A stretch of 64,000 nt of DNA, taken from Diplonema papillatum (taxonomy: Eukaryota; Euglenozoa; Diplonemea; Diplonemida; Diplonemidae). Positions 53,615 to 64,000 of the stretch are shown here, piece after piece. A model generated the notes under the pieces. The model was not told where the DNA came from. It did not search any database and was given only the letters and a program-made list of their open reading frames with translations. Every line of letters begins with the position of its first letter. The stretch's first letter is position 1. The position numbers were made by a program, and so were the translations under genes. The DNA is taken from assembly GCA_030068145.1 (NCBI GenBank), contig JAPJBO010000449.1, forward strand, positions 62,001 through 126,000. Reading direction: 5' to 3'.

Positions 53615-55736
53615 TCACGCTGCCGGTTGCTCGAGCGCGGCCTTCAGCTTGTTGACAAGCTGGTCCAAACTGTCGCCGTGGGCTTTTCTGGCGCACTGCA
53701 AGTCTTCGATTTTTTTACGCACCGCCTGCAGCTGGATGTTGAGCTGGTACTGCGCTTCGTTGTTTTGCGGCTGCTGGCAACTGTGCAGCGGCGTGTCCGG
53801 ATGGGACGGAGGATTCGACATGGTGTCGCTGCTGACGTTGAATTGAGAGTCAAGAAGGAGGAGCGGCTGGTTGGCAAGAGACGGAGACGTGGACGGCGAG
53901 TTCGTGGTATCAGTGGATGCGTCGTAGGGGCTGTGGGGATAGCCAGGGGAGAAGAACGCTTTGCTGACGTCGACACTCCGCATGAAGTTGTCCTGGTCGC
54001 GCTGCCAAAGGCGCGTGCGTTCGTGCTGCAGCGACGACCTCGAGGCACCAATCCTGTCGACGTCGGTCACCCTGCGGTACTCGCTGGAAACATCCCTGTG
54101 CGTGCCCCTCAAGGCCTGCAAAGTAACCTGCGGGCGTACGTACTGAGCAGGACTCCGGACGATGAGTCGCTCGTCAGATTCGATCTCGAGGATGCCTGCC
54201 CATGTGGTGGCCAGGCCTTTCGCGGCGCACTTGCTTTTCTGCACCCTGCGTACGGTGGACACCACCGCTAGGAGGGCGGCCGCTTGCTCTTCTTCCGCAA
54301 AGAAGAGCAGATCCTTCGATTTGCCTCCCATATCGAAGAGGATGACGACCATGTGCGACGAGCGCGGCTTGCAGAACCGCACCGCGTGCACGTCGTACAG
54401 GCTGTGGAACCGCTTCACGCGCCCGCCGCCGCGCGGGTCGGCGACCGCGAGCTTTTGGTACGTCACGAACAGCGTCCGCTCCCGCGCCGTCTGCGCGGTC
54501 TCCGCGCCCACCTTGCACTTGCGCACCGCGCCGCAGAACAGCACGCGCAGGTTCGGCGCGTGCAGGGGCAGGGGGGCGGCGGCGTAAGGCAGGTTTGTGA
54601 CGGGGCATACTTCGCCGAGCGTGACGCCGAGGAGCTCCCTTCGGTCGCTCTCAATTTGCTGCTGGATGGTCGGATGCGGCGACAGTTCGTCGGCGGCGTT
54701 GTCGTGTAAGACAGCACGCGGCGACAACTGTCCTATGCTACGCGGGCTGCGGGGCGACTTCGGAGAGGTGCCTCCCGGACGCGAAGCTTGGCTGCTGCCA
54801 GGGGTGCCGCTGCACTCTTCCTTCACGGATTTCGCCACCGCGTGGATCGAGCCGTACTGGGCCGTGAACTTCGCGAACGGGAGCGTCTCGAACACGGAGC
54901 GGACGACCTCGACGAACACGTCGGCCTGCCGCCTGTCCCCGAAGCTGAGCAGCAGGTCCGACTCGCCAGCGAGGGTCAAGTACATGACCACCTTCCGGTC
55001 GCTCTTCGCTTCGATTGTGGCGCTGGTCAGCGCGTCGATAGCGTGAAACCTCTTCACCGCTCCGTCTTCGTCGGTGAGCACCAGCCGATTCGCGGTGACA
55101 ATCACAACCCGATCGTGCCACAGCGGCCACCTTGCGTATCCTTTCCGCACGTGGTTGACGTACAGGACACCTGTCAGACGAGCGCTGTGTGTGGAGAGGA
55201 GTGAGCGTGGGGATAAGAGACGATGGCTTGTTTTGTGCTACCGACCGACAGGAGTTGGACGTGCAGTCTGTTTTGCCTCCTGCCTAGGTTCGGTCGTTGG
55301 CGCTTCTTTTCTTCTCTACCTAATTGATCAAGGCGACCAGTTCACCAGGAATCAAGCACCGCACGCAAGCGAGCGCGCGAATAGAAGCCAGAGGTGCCCC
55401 ACAACGTTTCCTGCGAAGTCCAAAGGAAACTTTATCAGGCTTCCTCGACCTGAGGTTCGAGGGAAACAACGAAAGTGCATACCAAACGCCGCTGCTCTGT
55501 CTGGCCGTCAGTTTCTTGAGACGCAGGCCCGTGATGACGCAGTACTCCTGCTGTTCGAGAACAACGTTCTCAACGTCCATCTTCACCGCCCCTTTCCGTT
55601 TCCCGAACCCCCCCCGTGCTTCCTTACGTTGAGAAATAGGCAAAGCTGCACCTTCGGCATCCAGAACCTGTTGTCCTACTTTCGTGTTCACAAGCCATGC
55701 TCCCGTTTCAGTGTGAATGATCGGCCCCAGAGCCGT
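53615..55736 (-). CDS. PH-like domain protein, 5' end missing
   Basis: Two phase-matched exons: 55736-55483 (acceptor TTTCAG, donor GTATGC) and 55184-53615 (acceptor CACAG). The first visible segment begins TALGPIIHTETGAWLVNTK and has no ATG, so at least one upstream exon is missing. The second exon opens with a PH-like pattern, TGVLYVNHVRKGYARWPLWH then DRVVIVTANRLVLTD, ending in a helix with a conserved-looking FVEVVRSVF. After a Ser/Pro-rich linker, a second similar module follows (RTLFVTYQKLAVADPRGGG ... VKRFHSLYDVHAVRF). The C-terminus has a Ser/Pro/Asn-rich stretch and a final coiled coil. PH folds bind phosphoinositides or proteins at membranes; ligand and role are unknown here. Confidence 0.65.
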
Positions 55737-58249
55737 CTGAAAATGTACACGGCTACTGTGAAAGCTGCCAACGGGGTTCCGTCCGGAGGTTGAGGTCGTC
55801 CTCGCATCCCTCTTCTTCTTCTAAGCACGGCAATCAGCCGGGCAATGGGCAAAGAATTCTCATAAGCCCAAGGTAACCTGAACCAGACTGTTACCCCAAG
55901 GACTACCGAACCCTATCAAGATCCGGTGATTTGGTCTCCGAGCCACACCCTGGGGCTGACAGATAACCTAGCGTGGCGGGTGCCGGAAAACAGAGGGCGA
56001 GAGAGAACGCACTTTTTCTCCTTTTTTCCTGTTACATTCTTCTGAGAGACCAGACCAAGACTCAGTATCAATTAAGCACGACAAGGCAGAAAGAGGCGGC
56101 TGTGAGGGAAGTCCAGGCGGGCCGGAGTGCGAGTCGATTGAAGTGGATAAGGAAAACGAGAAAAAAGGGACAAAGGAAAAAGATAGAAAAACAATAGACG
56201 GACAAAAAAAAAAAGAAACCAGCAAGAAGCTTGCCGGTTTCTTTCTTCTTTTCTTTTTTTGTTGATTGGGCCCTGGGCGGGGGCCCCTTTTTGCTGCGCT
56301 CTCCTGCGGTCGAAAAATAACGACACTACTCATGGAATCCAGATGCGGGTCTGGTTTACACGGTTGTGGCGATTCTTCATGAGTAGAATAGGTGAGATGC
56401 GGGGGGGTGCAGGCGCCCGAACGAACTAGCTTCGGGTGTGTTTGTGCCTGCGTGTTCAAAAAAAAGCAAATCCGAGAGTGATCGGAAACGGTGATACAGA
56501 AAGAACAGCTGAGGTGAGTCTCGTCATAATCAATCACTCCCTACATTCCTCGCGAAGTGGGAGGCACTTGTGACCAGCATAGACTCAAAAGGTCAAATTG
56601 ACATACATCCCCTGCGGTAGTTTTGCTAGCAGGTTTTCGCAGCCCTCTCTTCATTGGCAACCCCCCGGGGTATTAGAAAAAGATAACCTGACCACATGGT
56701 AAAGAAACGGGAACGGCGGGGGAGCGCGGGAGGATCGCGTTGGCTCGCTAAAAGGACGAAAAGAAAACGCATTGCATGAAAAGAGAATAGATTAAGAAGA
56801 CCCTTCGGGTTGGCAGCAGCAGACAACGGTTGCGTGCAGCTTTTCCCGCTGTCCTTCCCCGGTGGAGCGGCACAGGGAGAATATCAAAGCTTACCTGATG
56901 ATGATCCGCGGCCGTTCGGTTTCATTCTAGCATATTCAGTCTGGTAGTGGGCCTCGTGCACCAAAACCAAAACCCCGATGACACACACGCACTGGAATAA
57001 GTGGAGGCCTCAAGCAGCTGTGTCCGGCAGTGAAACTGAGGGGAATAATTGCCCCCCGAGTGAAGCTGAGCAGAAGGACAAACGATGACACGCAGTCTGC
57101 TCTACGGGAAGGCCGTACTTTAATTCTTGAAACTCCGCTTTTGTCGGCGTGACGGTTTACTAATGAAAGTTGAACAGCACAAGCTCAACCGGTCTTGCAC
57201 ACAGATACTTTTGCGTGCTAGAATTCGCAGGACCAGGTGTGAGACCGAGCAGATGACGAAGAACGAACCAGAGAAAACGGAAAAAAGAAAGTGACAGGAG
57301 AGTTCTTCGCTCCACATCATGATTCTGCAGAGGCACTGAAGAAGAATTTCTTGGTTGTGCGCTACCGCTCCCAGAGGTGATGGAGTGGGAATAAGTTGTG
57401 TTGCTTGTTTAAATGGCTGACGTGAGAAGGTCGACCTAAAGCCCCTTGCGGAGGAATTTGCTTGGCTATCCTTGATCCTTTCTGTGCGGAGGCAAGTTTT
57501 CAAGTTATATGTTTTTTCCGGGGGTTGTTCAACCTGCTCCATCTGTTTCAGTCTGGTTTTCGAACCAGAAAACACCCGAGGCTAGTACCAGTACTAGTCA
57601 AGCTGGTATTCTTTTTTTTTTTTTTCGCATATGAGGCACATTCAGAACAAAAGTCAAGGCCTCAGGAACGGCATCGTAGGAAGGGCGAGTTTGCACATAA
57701 GACATGAGCGAAGCTCCTCCCCATGCTCGGCACGTGCACAGGCACACTATAGCTAATTGCTCATCAAAAATCATATCGGAGTTGCATGCTGGTCGCTGGC
57801 CGACGAGCTCACACGAGCGTTGAATCTTTGCTCAGAGACGAGGACAGGTTGCTCGTGGGATTGTCAGGGTCCGGTTACATGCGTTGACCGCAGGCGGGGC
57901 ACTCGGTGAGAAAAACTCGCTATCTCTCCATGGCTCCCTGAATCCATTCCGGATGAGACCGATCAATTGAACGAAACCGCCGTTGCAATGCGTTTGACAC
58001 AAGTGGTTGCGAGATCATGATAACGCCAAGAGAAGAGTTCTGACAAGCCGACCGTCTGAGCGAACTGCGTGACCGACGCATTTTTGCAAATATTGCAAAG
58101 AAATGGAGATGCAGCCCTTCGGTACACTGCAGTCTCTGTCTAACTCGTGCGGGTTTCACACAAACTGAGCGCGTCGTGGGATATCGCCTTCGGTGGCGTC
58201 GCCTGAGTCGCAAATATGGAAAACGCTGGCGGTCACCGGAGGGGGCCTC
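55737..58249. other. 2.5-kb spacer without recognised genes
   Basis: It may include the missing first exon of the PH-like gene. An imperfect hairpin-like stretch occurs near 56200-56260 (AAAGAAACCAGCAAGAAGC, then GCTTGCCGGTTTCTTTCTT). I see no other gene or repeat. Confidence 0.45.
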
Positions 58250-61200
58250 TCAGTCAGAAGAAAGTGAGTCTGTGTCCTCGTCGACGCCTTCGAACAATTT
58301 CGCCGTCGGCGTCTTTGTGTCGGCGGCAAACGTGTGCTGAGGATCATGGTGAGGCTTTTCTAGAACGGATACACAAACACCATTTTCCTCTAGGGTCATT
58401 CCCCCCTCCAATGCGGAGTAGGGAAATGGTCCAAGGTTGATGCTTTGAAGGCGGAACAAGTCGTGAGGTTTCTTTGGTTGCTCTTCTCTCGTGTCTAAAT
58501 CTTCGCACAAATGAAGCGAACAGTCGCATCATACCTGCAGGTCATTGACCCTCATCTTCGATGACGAGATGGTTTCTTTCAAGTGCTGAAGTCCCTGTGT
58601 GAGTTTGAGGCTGAATGAAAAAGGCTGTACGGGTTGTTCCCGACTCGTAGAACCGCGCTCAGTGTATGCATGGGTGGAACAGCTGTCGAACCGTTGCTGT
58701 GCTAAACGCGTGCCTGCCTTCATGATGATTGTACTTTACAGCACTCAATGCTAAACTTACTCTCACGTTAGAGTACCCGCAAGTCAGGTACATGGCACCT
58801 TTCGACACAAGTTCTCCCTCGCTGTTGCCCTTCGGCCTCAAGACACACCTCTATCAGCAGTCGAGTCGCTTCTTCGTCGCTTAGTTGCTGCGGCTGCACT
58901 TCTTCAGCAAAGAGTTTGGAGTTGAGCTGTTGGAGACCGACTTGGTCGTCCTCCTGCACCAGCGATACGAAGGCATCAATCGGCGAGGCCGAAATGCTGC
59001 GCAGCCTGTCTCGGGTTCGCTCAGCGAGCTTCCGCAAGGTTATCGTGCAGACAACAGCTGACATGCCCTTGCGCCACTTGACACTGGCACCCGAAACTTC
59101 AGGCATTTCGAGCGGCATCAGGGCCTGAGTCAACGACTCGCGCACACCCAGCAACAGTTTACACTTCGACTTGAGCGTGTAGAGGTACGTCACGCAGAGG
59201 CCGAACAGCGACCCTTCGCTGAGCGTTTCCCTGTTCGATTTTTTTTGATTTCGGTGTCTTGTTGTGTGCGAGCAAAATTTGCGACTTTACATGATGCCCT
59301 TCACTCCTTTTGCCACCCACGTCCATCATCTCAATTCAAATCAAAGTTTAGCTTCGTTGGTTGAACCCTGAACAGCTGCAAATGCAGTGAAAGGCCGTTC
59401 GTAGTGAGGCCCATCGTTTACGATTGCCGGCTGCCCGGCGATGCGCACTGCGCACGTGTTCGGCTTTTGAAGTGAGATAATGGCCCAGCTATCTCGCAGG
59501 CGTCGGAGTATTTGAGGTCCAAAGGGCCAATGAAAAGACAGCTTTCGTCCGAAGCACGGAGTCTTATTTCGTCTGGACTTGGTGATTCGCGGTGCCTTCT
59601 GATTCCTGGAGCGTCACTTCGTCTGATGCCCCGAACCAAGTCAATAGCGAGCCTGTTGGCGAGTGAATCGCTTCTGCCAAACGCTACCAGGTCTGATGCC
59701 CCGAACCAAGTCATGTTAGCGAGTGAATCGCTCTGTCAAACGCTGCCGTTCTCAGTCGAGTTTACATTTGTTTGTTCCTACGGCAGCAGTCAGTATGAGT
59801 CTGACAGGTGACTGGCGCCACCTCGCCTAGCGAGCTCTCGGATCAACCTGCGTCTGATGCAGTTGTTGTATGGGATGCACCTTGCCCTGAGCCTTTGACC
59901 TGTTTAGCGTACAGTGTGCACAGACGATTGACGGTCGGCCTTCGTCTGCGAAGTGGTAGGTGACAAAGTGTTAAAAAAAACGTAGCATACGAGGATTCGC
60001 CCCGTTTCTCGAGAGACGCAATGGTCTCCCTGAGCTGCCGAACGTCGGTCCTGTGCGGTTTTAACATATTTTTTTTGATTGGTAAGGTGCTGCGGGTTGT
60101 CTGCCGAAGCGCCGCCTCGTTCGGTTTGGGAGGCTTCATTCATGTAAAATTCACCGACTTACCCGGCGAAGGGTTTGCTGTTTGTGAGATGTATGTGTGG
60201 TCGTTGGGTGGCAGTTGTGGAAAGGTACCTGAGTTTGGCGGCTTCAGCATCTACAGACTCGTCTCCATGCAGCGATGGAAAGCAGCGGGTATCTTCGACC
60301 AGAGCTGATGGAGGCGCCAACGGGGAACGGACCGTGAGTGCCTTGACGGTGATGATGTCCGAAAGTCCCGCCTTGTCCCATGATGTGAAGGCGTCCAACA
60401 TCCGCTCCAGGTCTGTTGTTGCCTTCAGCAGGCCTTCTGACAACTGCTCCAGCGCATTGCACCACCTTCCTCTGTGGTTCTGAATGATTAGCCGACCAAT
60501 CGGATCATTCCACGGCGAGCTGTTGCGACAGCTCAAAGCCTCCACGTGGCTCACAAACGCATTCTTGTATGGAGCGACTTCGTTGGCCAGGCGTTGCTGC
60601 GCTTTCTTAGCCATTTCCTGTTTGCGGGTTGTGTTCGTCCGAACAGAGCTTGTCACAAAAAAGAGCCGCTGACCAAAGTGTTTTGGCGTCCTGAGTATGC
60701 GCTTGGACGTGTGGGGGGGGACACGCATTGATTCCCCAGCGCGTTTGCGTCAGTGTCCGGAAGAGAAAACGTAGAATACCTCGACGCTGAGTACGAAACG
60801 CCCAGCCGCCTTACAATTCTCTTGTAGAGCTTTGAGCTGGATGCGGAGTTCGGTCTGTGAAAGTTGGTGTGCATGCCATGTACTTGTAATGTCTGCTTTT
60901 GTACAACCACAGGTTGCTCCCACGATGGGGTTTCGGCCGCCTGCCTCGTCGTGAGTGTGCGGGTAGCCGCCAAGCATAAGATTTTCCGAGACTAGAGGTA
61001 TGCCAATAGCTCTGTCGAGCCAACCCCACAGGGGGTCCGCGGGCGAAGCCCGGGGGCACTTTTTTCCACCACCAGAACTTTGCTTTCACCAGAACTTAGC
61101 CTCATGCTTTGCTTTGCCCGAACTTTGCTTCACCAGAACTTAGCCTCACCAGAACTTACCTTCACCCGAACTATGCTTTGCTTCGCCCGAACTTAGCATT

Positions 61201-64000
61201 GCCCATTTGCCTCACCAGAATTAGCTTCACCCGAACTATGCTTTGCTTTGCCCGAACTTTGCTTCGCCCGAACTTAGCATCGCCCGAACTTTGCTTAGCT
61301 TCACCAGAACTTCGCTTCGCCAGAACTTTGCTTTGCTTCGCCCGAACTTTGCTTAGCTTCGCCCGAACTTTACTGCTTCCCGAACTTTAACTGCTGCCTC
61401 TAGTCTCGCTGGGCGCCAGTCTTTACCGGCGCACATGTACTGGTCTAAAACCAAGGCAGCTGACTGCAAGAAGAAGTGTGAAAACGGGGTTTTGCCTAGA
61501 GGCATTTCGTGTTATTTTGCAAATGCTTTGAGCCATCTTTGTGTCTGTGTGTGCTTTCAGTCGTCTTCTTAACCATGGTTAAGTGCGCAAATGGTGTCAG
61601 CCGAAGCTGGTGGTTGTTTAGCATTGAGTTCGTTTGAGCAGCTACGCGCAAGGTGGTAAAACGCTCTTTTGTTTTCTTTTGGATTGGAAGAACCCATACG
61701 TTGCTGCGCTGCGACGTCGCGAGGCTCCTGCTGATCTTCGTCTCCAGCCGGTAGTGAAGCTGCGTGTTCGTTTTTTGTCGGGACAAGAAAGCACTAAGTT
61801 TCCATCGTTTTCACCCGTTCGCGCTCCACCGCACACAATCCATCAAGAAAGCGAGGACAGGGTCGGCGCAACACTTTAATGCTTATGCGCTGAGGTGTGC
61901 ACTCCATCAGGGCCCAAGATCTAGCCACTTGACCTGGCACAGCCGCCACCCTGGCGACAGCAGCAGCAACCTTCATAATAATAATGAAGGTACGTAGACG
62001 ATACCGTAAAACGAATGTAGCAGACGCAGGTTGATTCACAATTCGCTGCGTTAGGTGGTACCGCTCATCTTTCAGTTCGGAACTGACTGCTGCCTCACAT
62101 GTTCAACAAAAGAAAAAACAAACATGGGCCAAGTATTAGTAATAGTAAAAGCGCTGCCAACTACCAATTCTAAGTAAGTAAGCACACACCTCGCGAATAT
62201 TTGCGCAGAGACCGGTTTGGTAGCGGCAGGCATTCAAGGCGGACGTGACAAGCTCCGACAGTCGCTCCTCTTCAACGGTCAGCAGCTCCACCCAGGCTCC
62301 GTTGGAGACGGTGTCATGGCTCTTCCTCCGGAGACCTTTTGGACGCCGACTGTGCGTGTCGTGGGCATGCGGCATGCCTCGTTCGCTCTCTTCTTCGAAG
62401 TCGCTGGAAATAGCATCGTCCTGTGCAAAGTCGCGAGTGGTAGATCAGAACTCGGCTCCATTTGCTAAAAGACACGGTTCAACAGAGGCTGTCCCAGAAG
62501 GAGTGTATAAAGAGGCAATGCGATTCGGGACGAAAAGAAGTGTATTTGGAAACAAGTAAGCTTCTCCGCCGTCCGCAATTGTGAGCAGCAACAGCAGGTT
62601 CGAGGTTCGATATCCCCGTGCTCCGTTCCCTTGGCCCTACCATGTTTCCTGCTAGTCTTGTTGACGTGGTACGCGTACAAAGAAACGCACACGCCTACTC
62701 TTTTTCGGCACCCAAAAAGCCAAAGAACAGACCTCGTCACTTTTAGCCTGTCGCTTCGTAAGGAGCTCGTCTTGAAGGTCCCTCACGGTAGCTTCCGCTT
62801 CGCTGACAGCTTCATCCGCATTGCGGAGGTCGCCGATGAGTGCGTCCACTCTAGCTTCCGCTGAGGCGCACTTTCGCTTCCAGTCCTCAACTTCAGCGGT
62901 GAGCAAAAGCTTGTCGGAGAACCACGCTACTTGCGTCTGCGTATCGGCCTGGTAACCAACGCCCCCGGCCTGTAGGTTTGTGTGATTGGCTTTCCTAACG
63001 AGATGCTGTTACGATTTCTTGCTGGCGCGCGCTTGTATAATTTGTTCGATTTGATTGATTTGTCATGCTGCGGCCTGTCGGGCGGATAAAGCTGCTTGTT
63101 GTGCAGGCTCCTTCAACGCTTAGCACTGTGGAGTGGCACTGGGCTGTGAGGTTTTTCTGTGGCTTCGACGAGTTCGAGAAAAGGCAGACCCGCATGGCAG
63201 AGCGCGCGTTTTCTAAGTCGGATTCGAGCACGCGAATGTTGTTGAGAAGCGCGGTGACGTCGTGAGGCTGCGCGCTCTTTGGCTCCCACTTCGACCGGAT
63301 GTGCATTTCGTCCGTGAGACGCTTGGTGCGGGCTTGCGCTTCGCGCAGGCGCTCGTCCAACTGCTGGACTTCGCGGCGCAGCTTCTTGTTCTGCAGGCCG
63401 GCAGACTGCGCAGACGCCTCTGCTTCGGACGCTCGGCGCTCGGCGTCCAGCACTCCTGTTTGCACGCTGCGAATCTCGCGTTCCAAGTCCGACTTCTGCT
63501 TTTCAACAGTCCAAAGGGCACCCGTGGCGTCCTCCGTCTCTTTCTGAGCGGCGCGCAGCCGTTCTGTCGCAATGTCGAGCTCCCCCTCGATGAGGGCCAC
63601 CTTCTTCTCGAGCAGCTCCGCCCGCTTCTGCCCGGAAACGCCGTCTTTCAGCTTTCCTTCGATCTCCGCGGAGCGTACCTTCGCCAGCTCTTCTTTCTCG
63701 CGCCTCGCCCGGTCGTTGACGTCGAGCTCCGTCTTCAGCTGGGCGATCACGCGCGAGTCGGCCAGGTTCTGGTCTTGCAGCTTCCGGTTTCTGGCGTAGG
63801 TTTCTTCAATCGCCGCGTCTCGTTCACGGACGGACCGTCGGTATTCTTCTTCGGACGTCGCGTTCGCTTTTTTGAGGCGCGCGACGTCTGCCTGGGCGGC
63901 ACGCAGCTTGCCCTCCGCGCTCGACAGCTTCTTGCGTAGTTCCGTCGCAGCGGATTCTGCCTCGCTGAGCCTCGACTCGTGGTCGCGGGCGAGTTGGGTG
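58250..64000 (-). CDS. Multi-exon coiled-coil protein, C-terminal part
   Basis: The gene runs off the right edge. Phase-matched exons: 64000-63190 (coiled coil, donor GTCTGC), 62909-62733 (coiled coil, donor GTCTGT), 62420-62190 (DDAISSDFEEESERG; donor GTGTGT), 60854-60780, 60668-60229, 60089-59991, 59218-58849, 58696-58535 and a last exon of about 58500-58250 ending DEDTDSLSSD. About 800 residues are visible. The N-terminal part is a long heptad-rich coiled coil. The C-terminal half is a mostly helical domain of unknown family (ALNACRYQTGLCANIRE; YLYTLKSKCKLLLGVRESL). The tail is acidic. No catalytic motif is seen. Two introns hold degenerate repeats. The acceptor of the last exon is not fixed. 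Confidence 0.65.
59330..59425 (+). repeat. Dispersed repeat R1, copy 2
   Basis: A shorter copy of the repeat at 15150-15285, in the same orientation, inside the 59990-59219 intron of the coiled-coil gene. The shared blocks are TCAATTCAAATCAAA, TAGCTTCGTTGGTTGA and GTGAGGCCCATCGTTTACG. Confidence 0.55.
59624..59750. repeat. Two-copy degenerate tandem repeat
   Basis: TCTGATGCCCCGAACCAAGT, then GCGAGTGAATCGC and CAAACGCT, occur twice, about 75 bases apart, inside an intron of the coiled-coil gene. Confidence 0.7.
61085..61390. repeat. Degenerate short repeat, about 18-20 bp
   Basis: About fifteen imperfect copies of TTTGCTTCGCCCGAACTT, with CACCAGAACTTAGC variants, fill a 300-base stretch of the intron between exons 62420-62190 and 60854-60780. 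The open frame through it is an artefact of the repeat. Confidence 0.8.

Overview
The window reads as nuclear DNA of a free-living protist. The genes have spliceosomal introns whose phases can be checked exon by exon, there is a eukaryotic ribosomal protein uL30, the microtubule-severing subunit katanin p80, HPS1 (BLOC-3) homologues, a large mucin-like surface protein and a LINE retrotransposon. Every gene I can support, and the LINE, lies on the minus strand. One-way gene clusters of this kind are typical of Euglenozoa. Together with abundant cis-introns, a zinc-ribbon protein whose repeats resemble those of trypanosomatid hypothetical proteins, and a Cys-rich/mucin/7-TM protein resembling bodonid surface proteins, this suggests a diplonemid- or euglenid-like euglenozoan. 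The assignment is an inference, and other intron-bearing protists are not excluded.

Layout by increasing coordinate (transcription runs right to left). 0.2-3.1 kb: IQ/coiled-coil protein of three exons. 5.1-5.7 kb: small ankyrin-repeat protein. 6.5-9.2 kb and 10.7-15.1 kb: two diverged tandem copies of an HPS1-like gene. 15.7-21.6 kb: katanin p80 with WD40 exons, a low-complexity linker, con80 exons, and two more coding-looking segments after the apparent stop. 26.0-35.5 kb: one surface-protein gene whose 6.1-kb intron holds a near-complete LINE. 36.1-37.7 kb: zinc-ribbon protein. 38.9-40.4 kb: uL30. 41.4-47.2 kb: a roughly 1,900-residue coiled-coil protein with a repeated SFRIDDAS-type motif, preceded by 17 copies of a 35-bp repeat. 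49.9-50.2 kb: 121-residue protein. 53.6-55.7 kb: PH-like protein. 58.2-64.0 kb: C-terminal part of a multi-exon coiled-coil protein that continues past the right edge.

Five themes connect the genes: cytoskeleton (katanin p80, coiled-coil and IQ proteins), membrane trafficking (HPS1-like, PH-like), cell surface, translation (uL30), and mobile or repeat DNA sitting mostly in introns and spacers. Phase-consistent junctions show 5' splice sites dominated by GTATGY, with GTNTG- variants, and acceptors usually ending in CAG. Long spacers at 21.6-26.0, 50.2-53.6 and 55.7-58.2 kb hold no gene that I can support. All exon joins are read by eye from frame and phase and need transcript confirmation.
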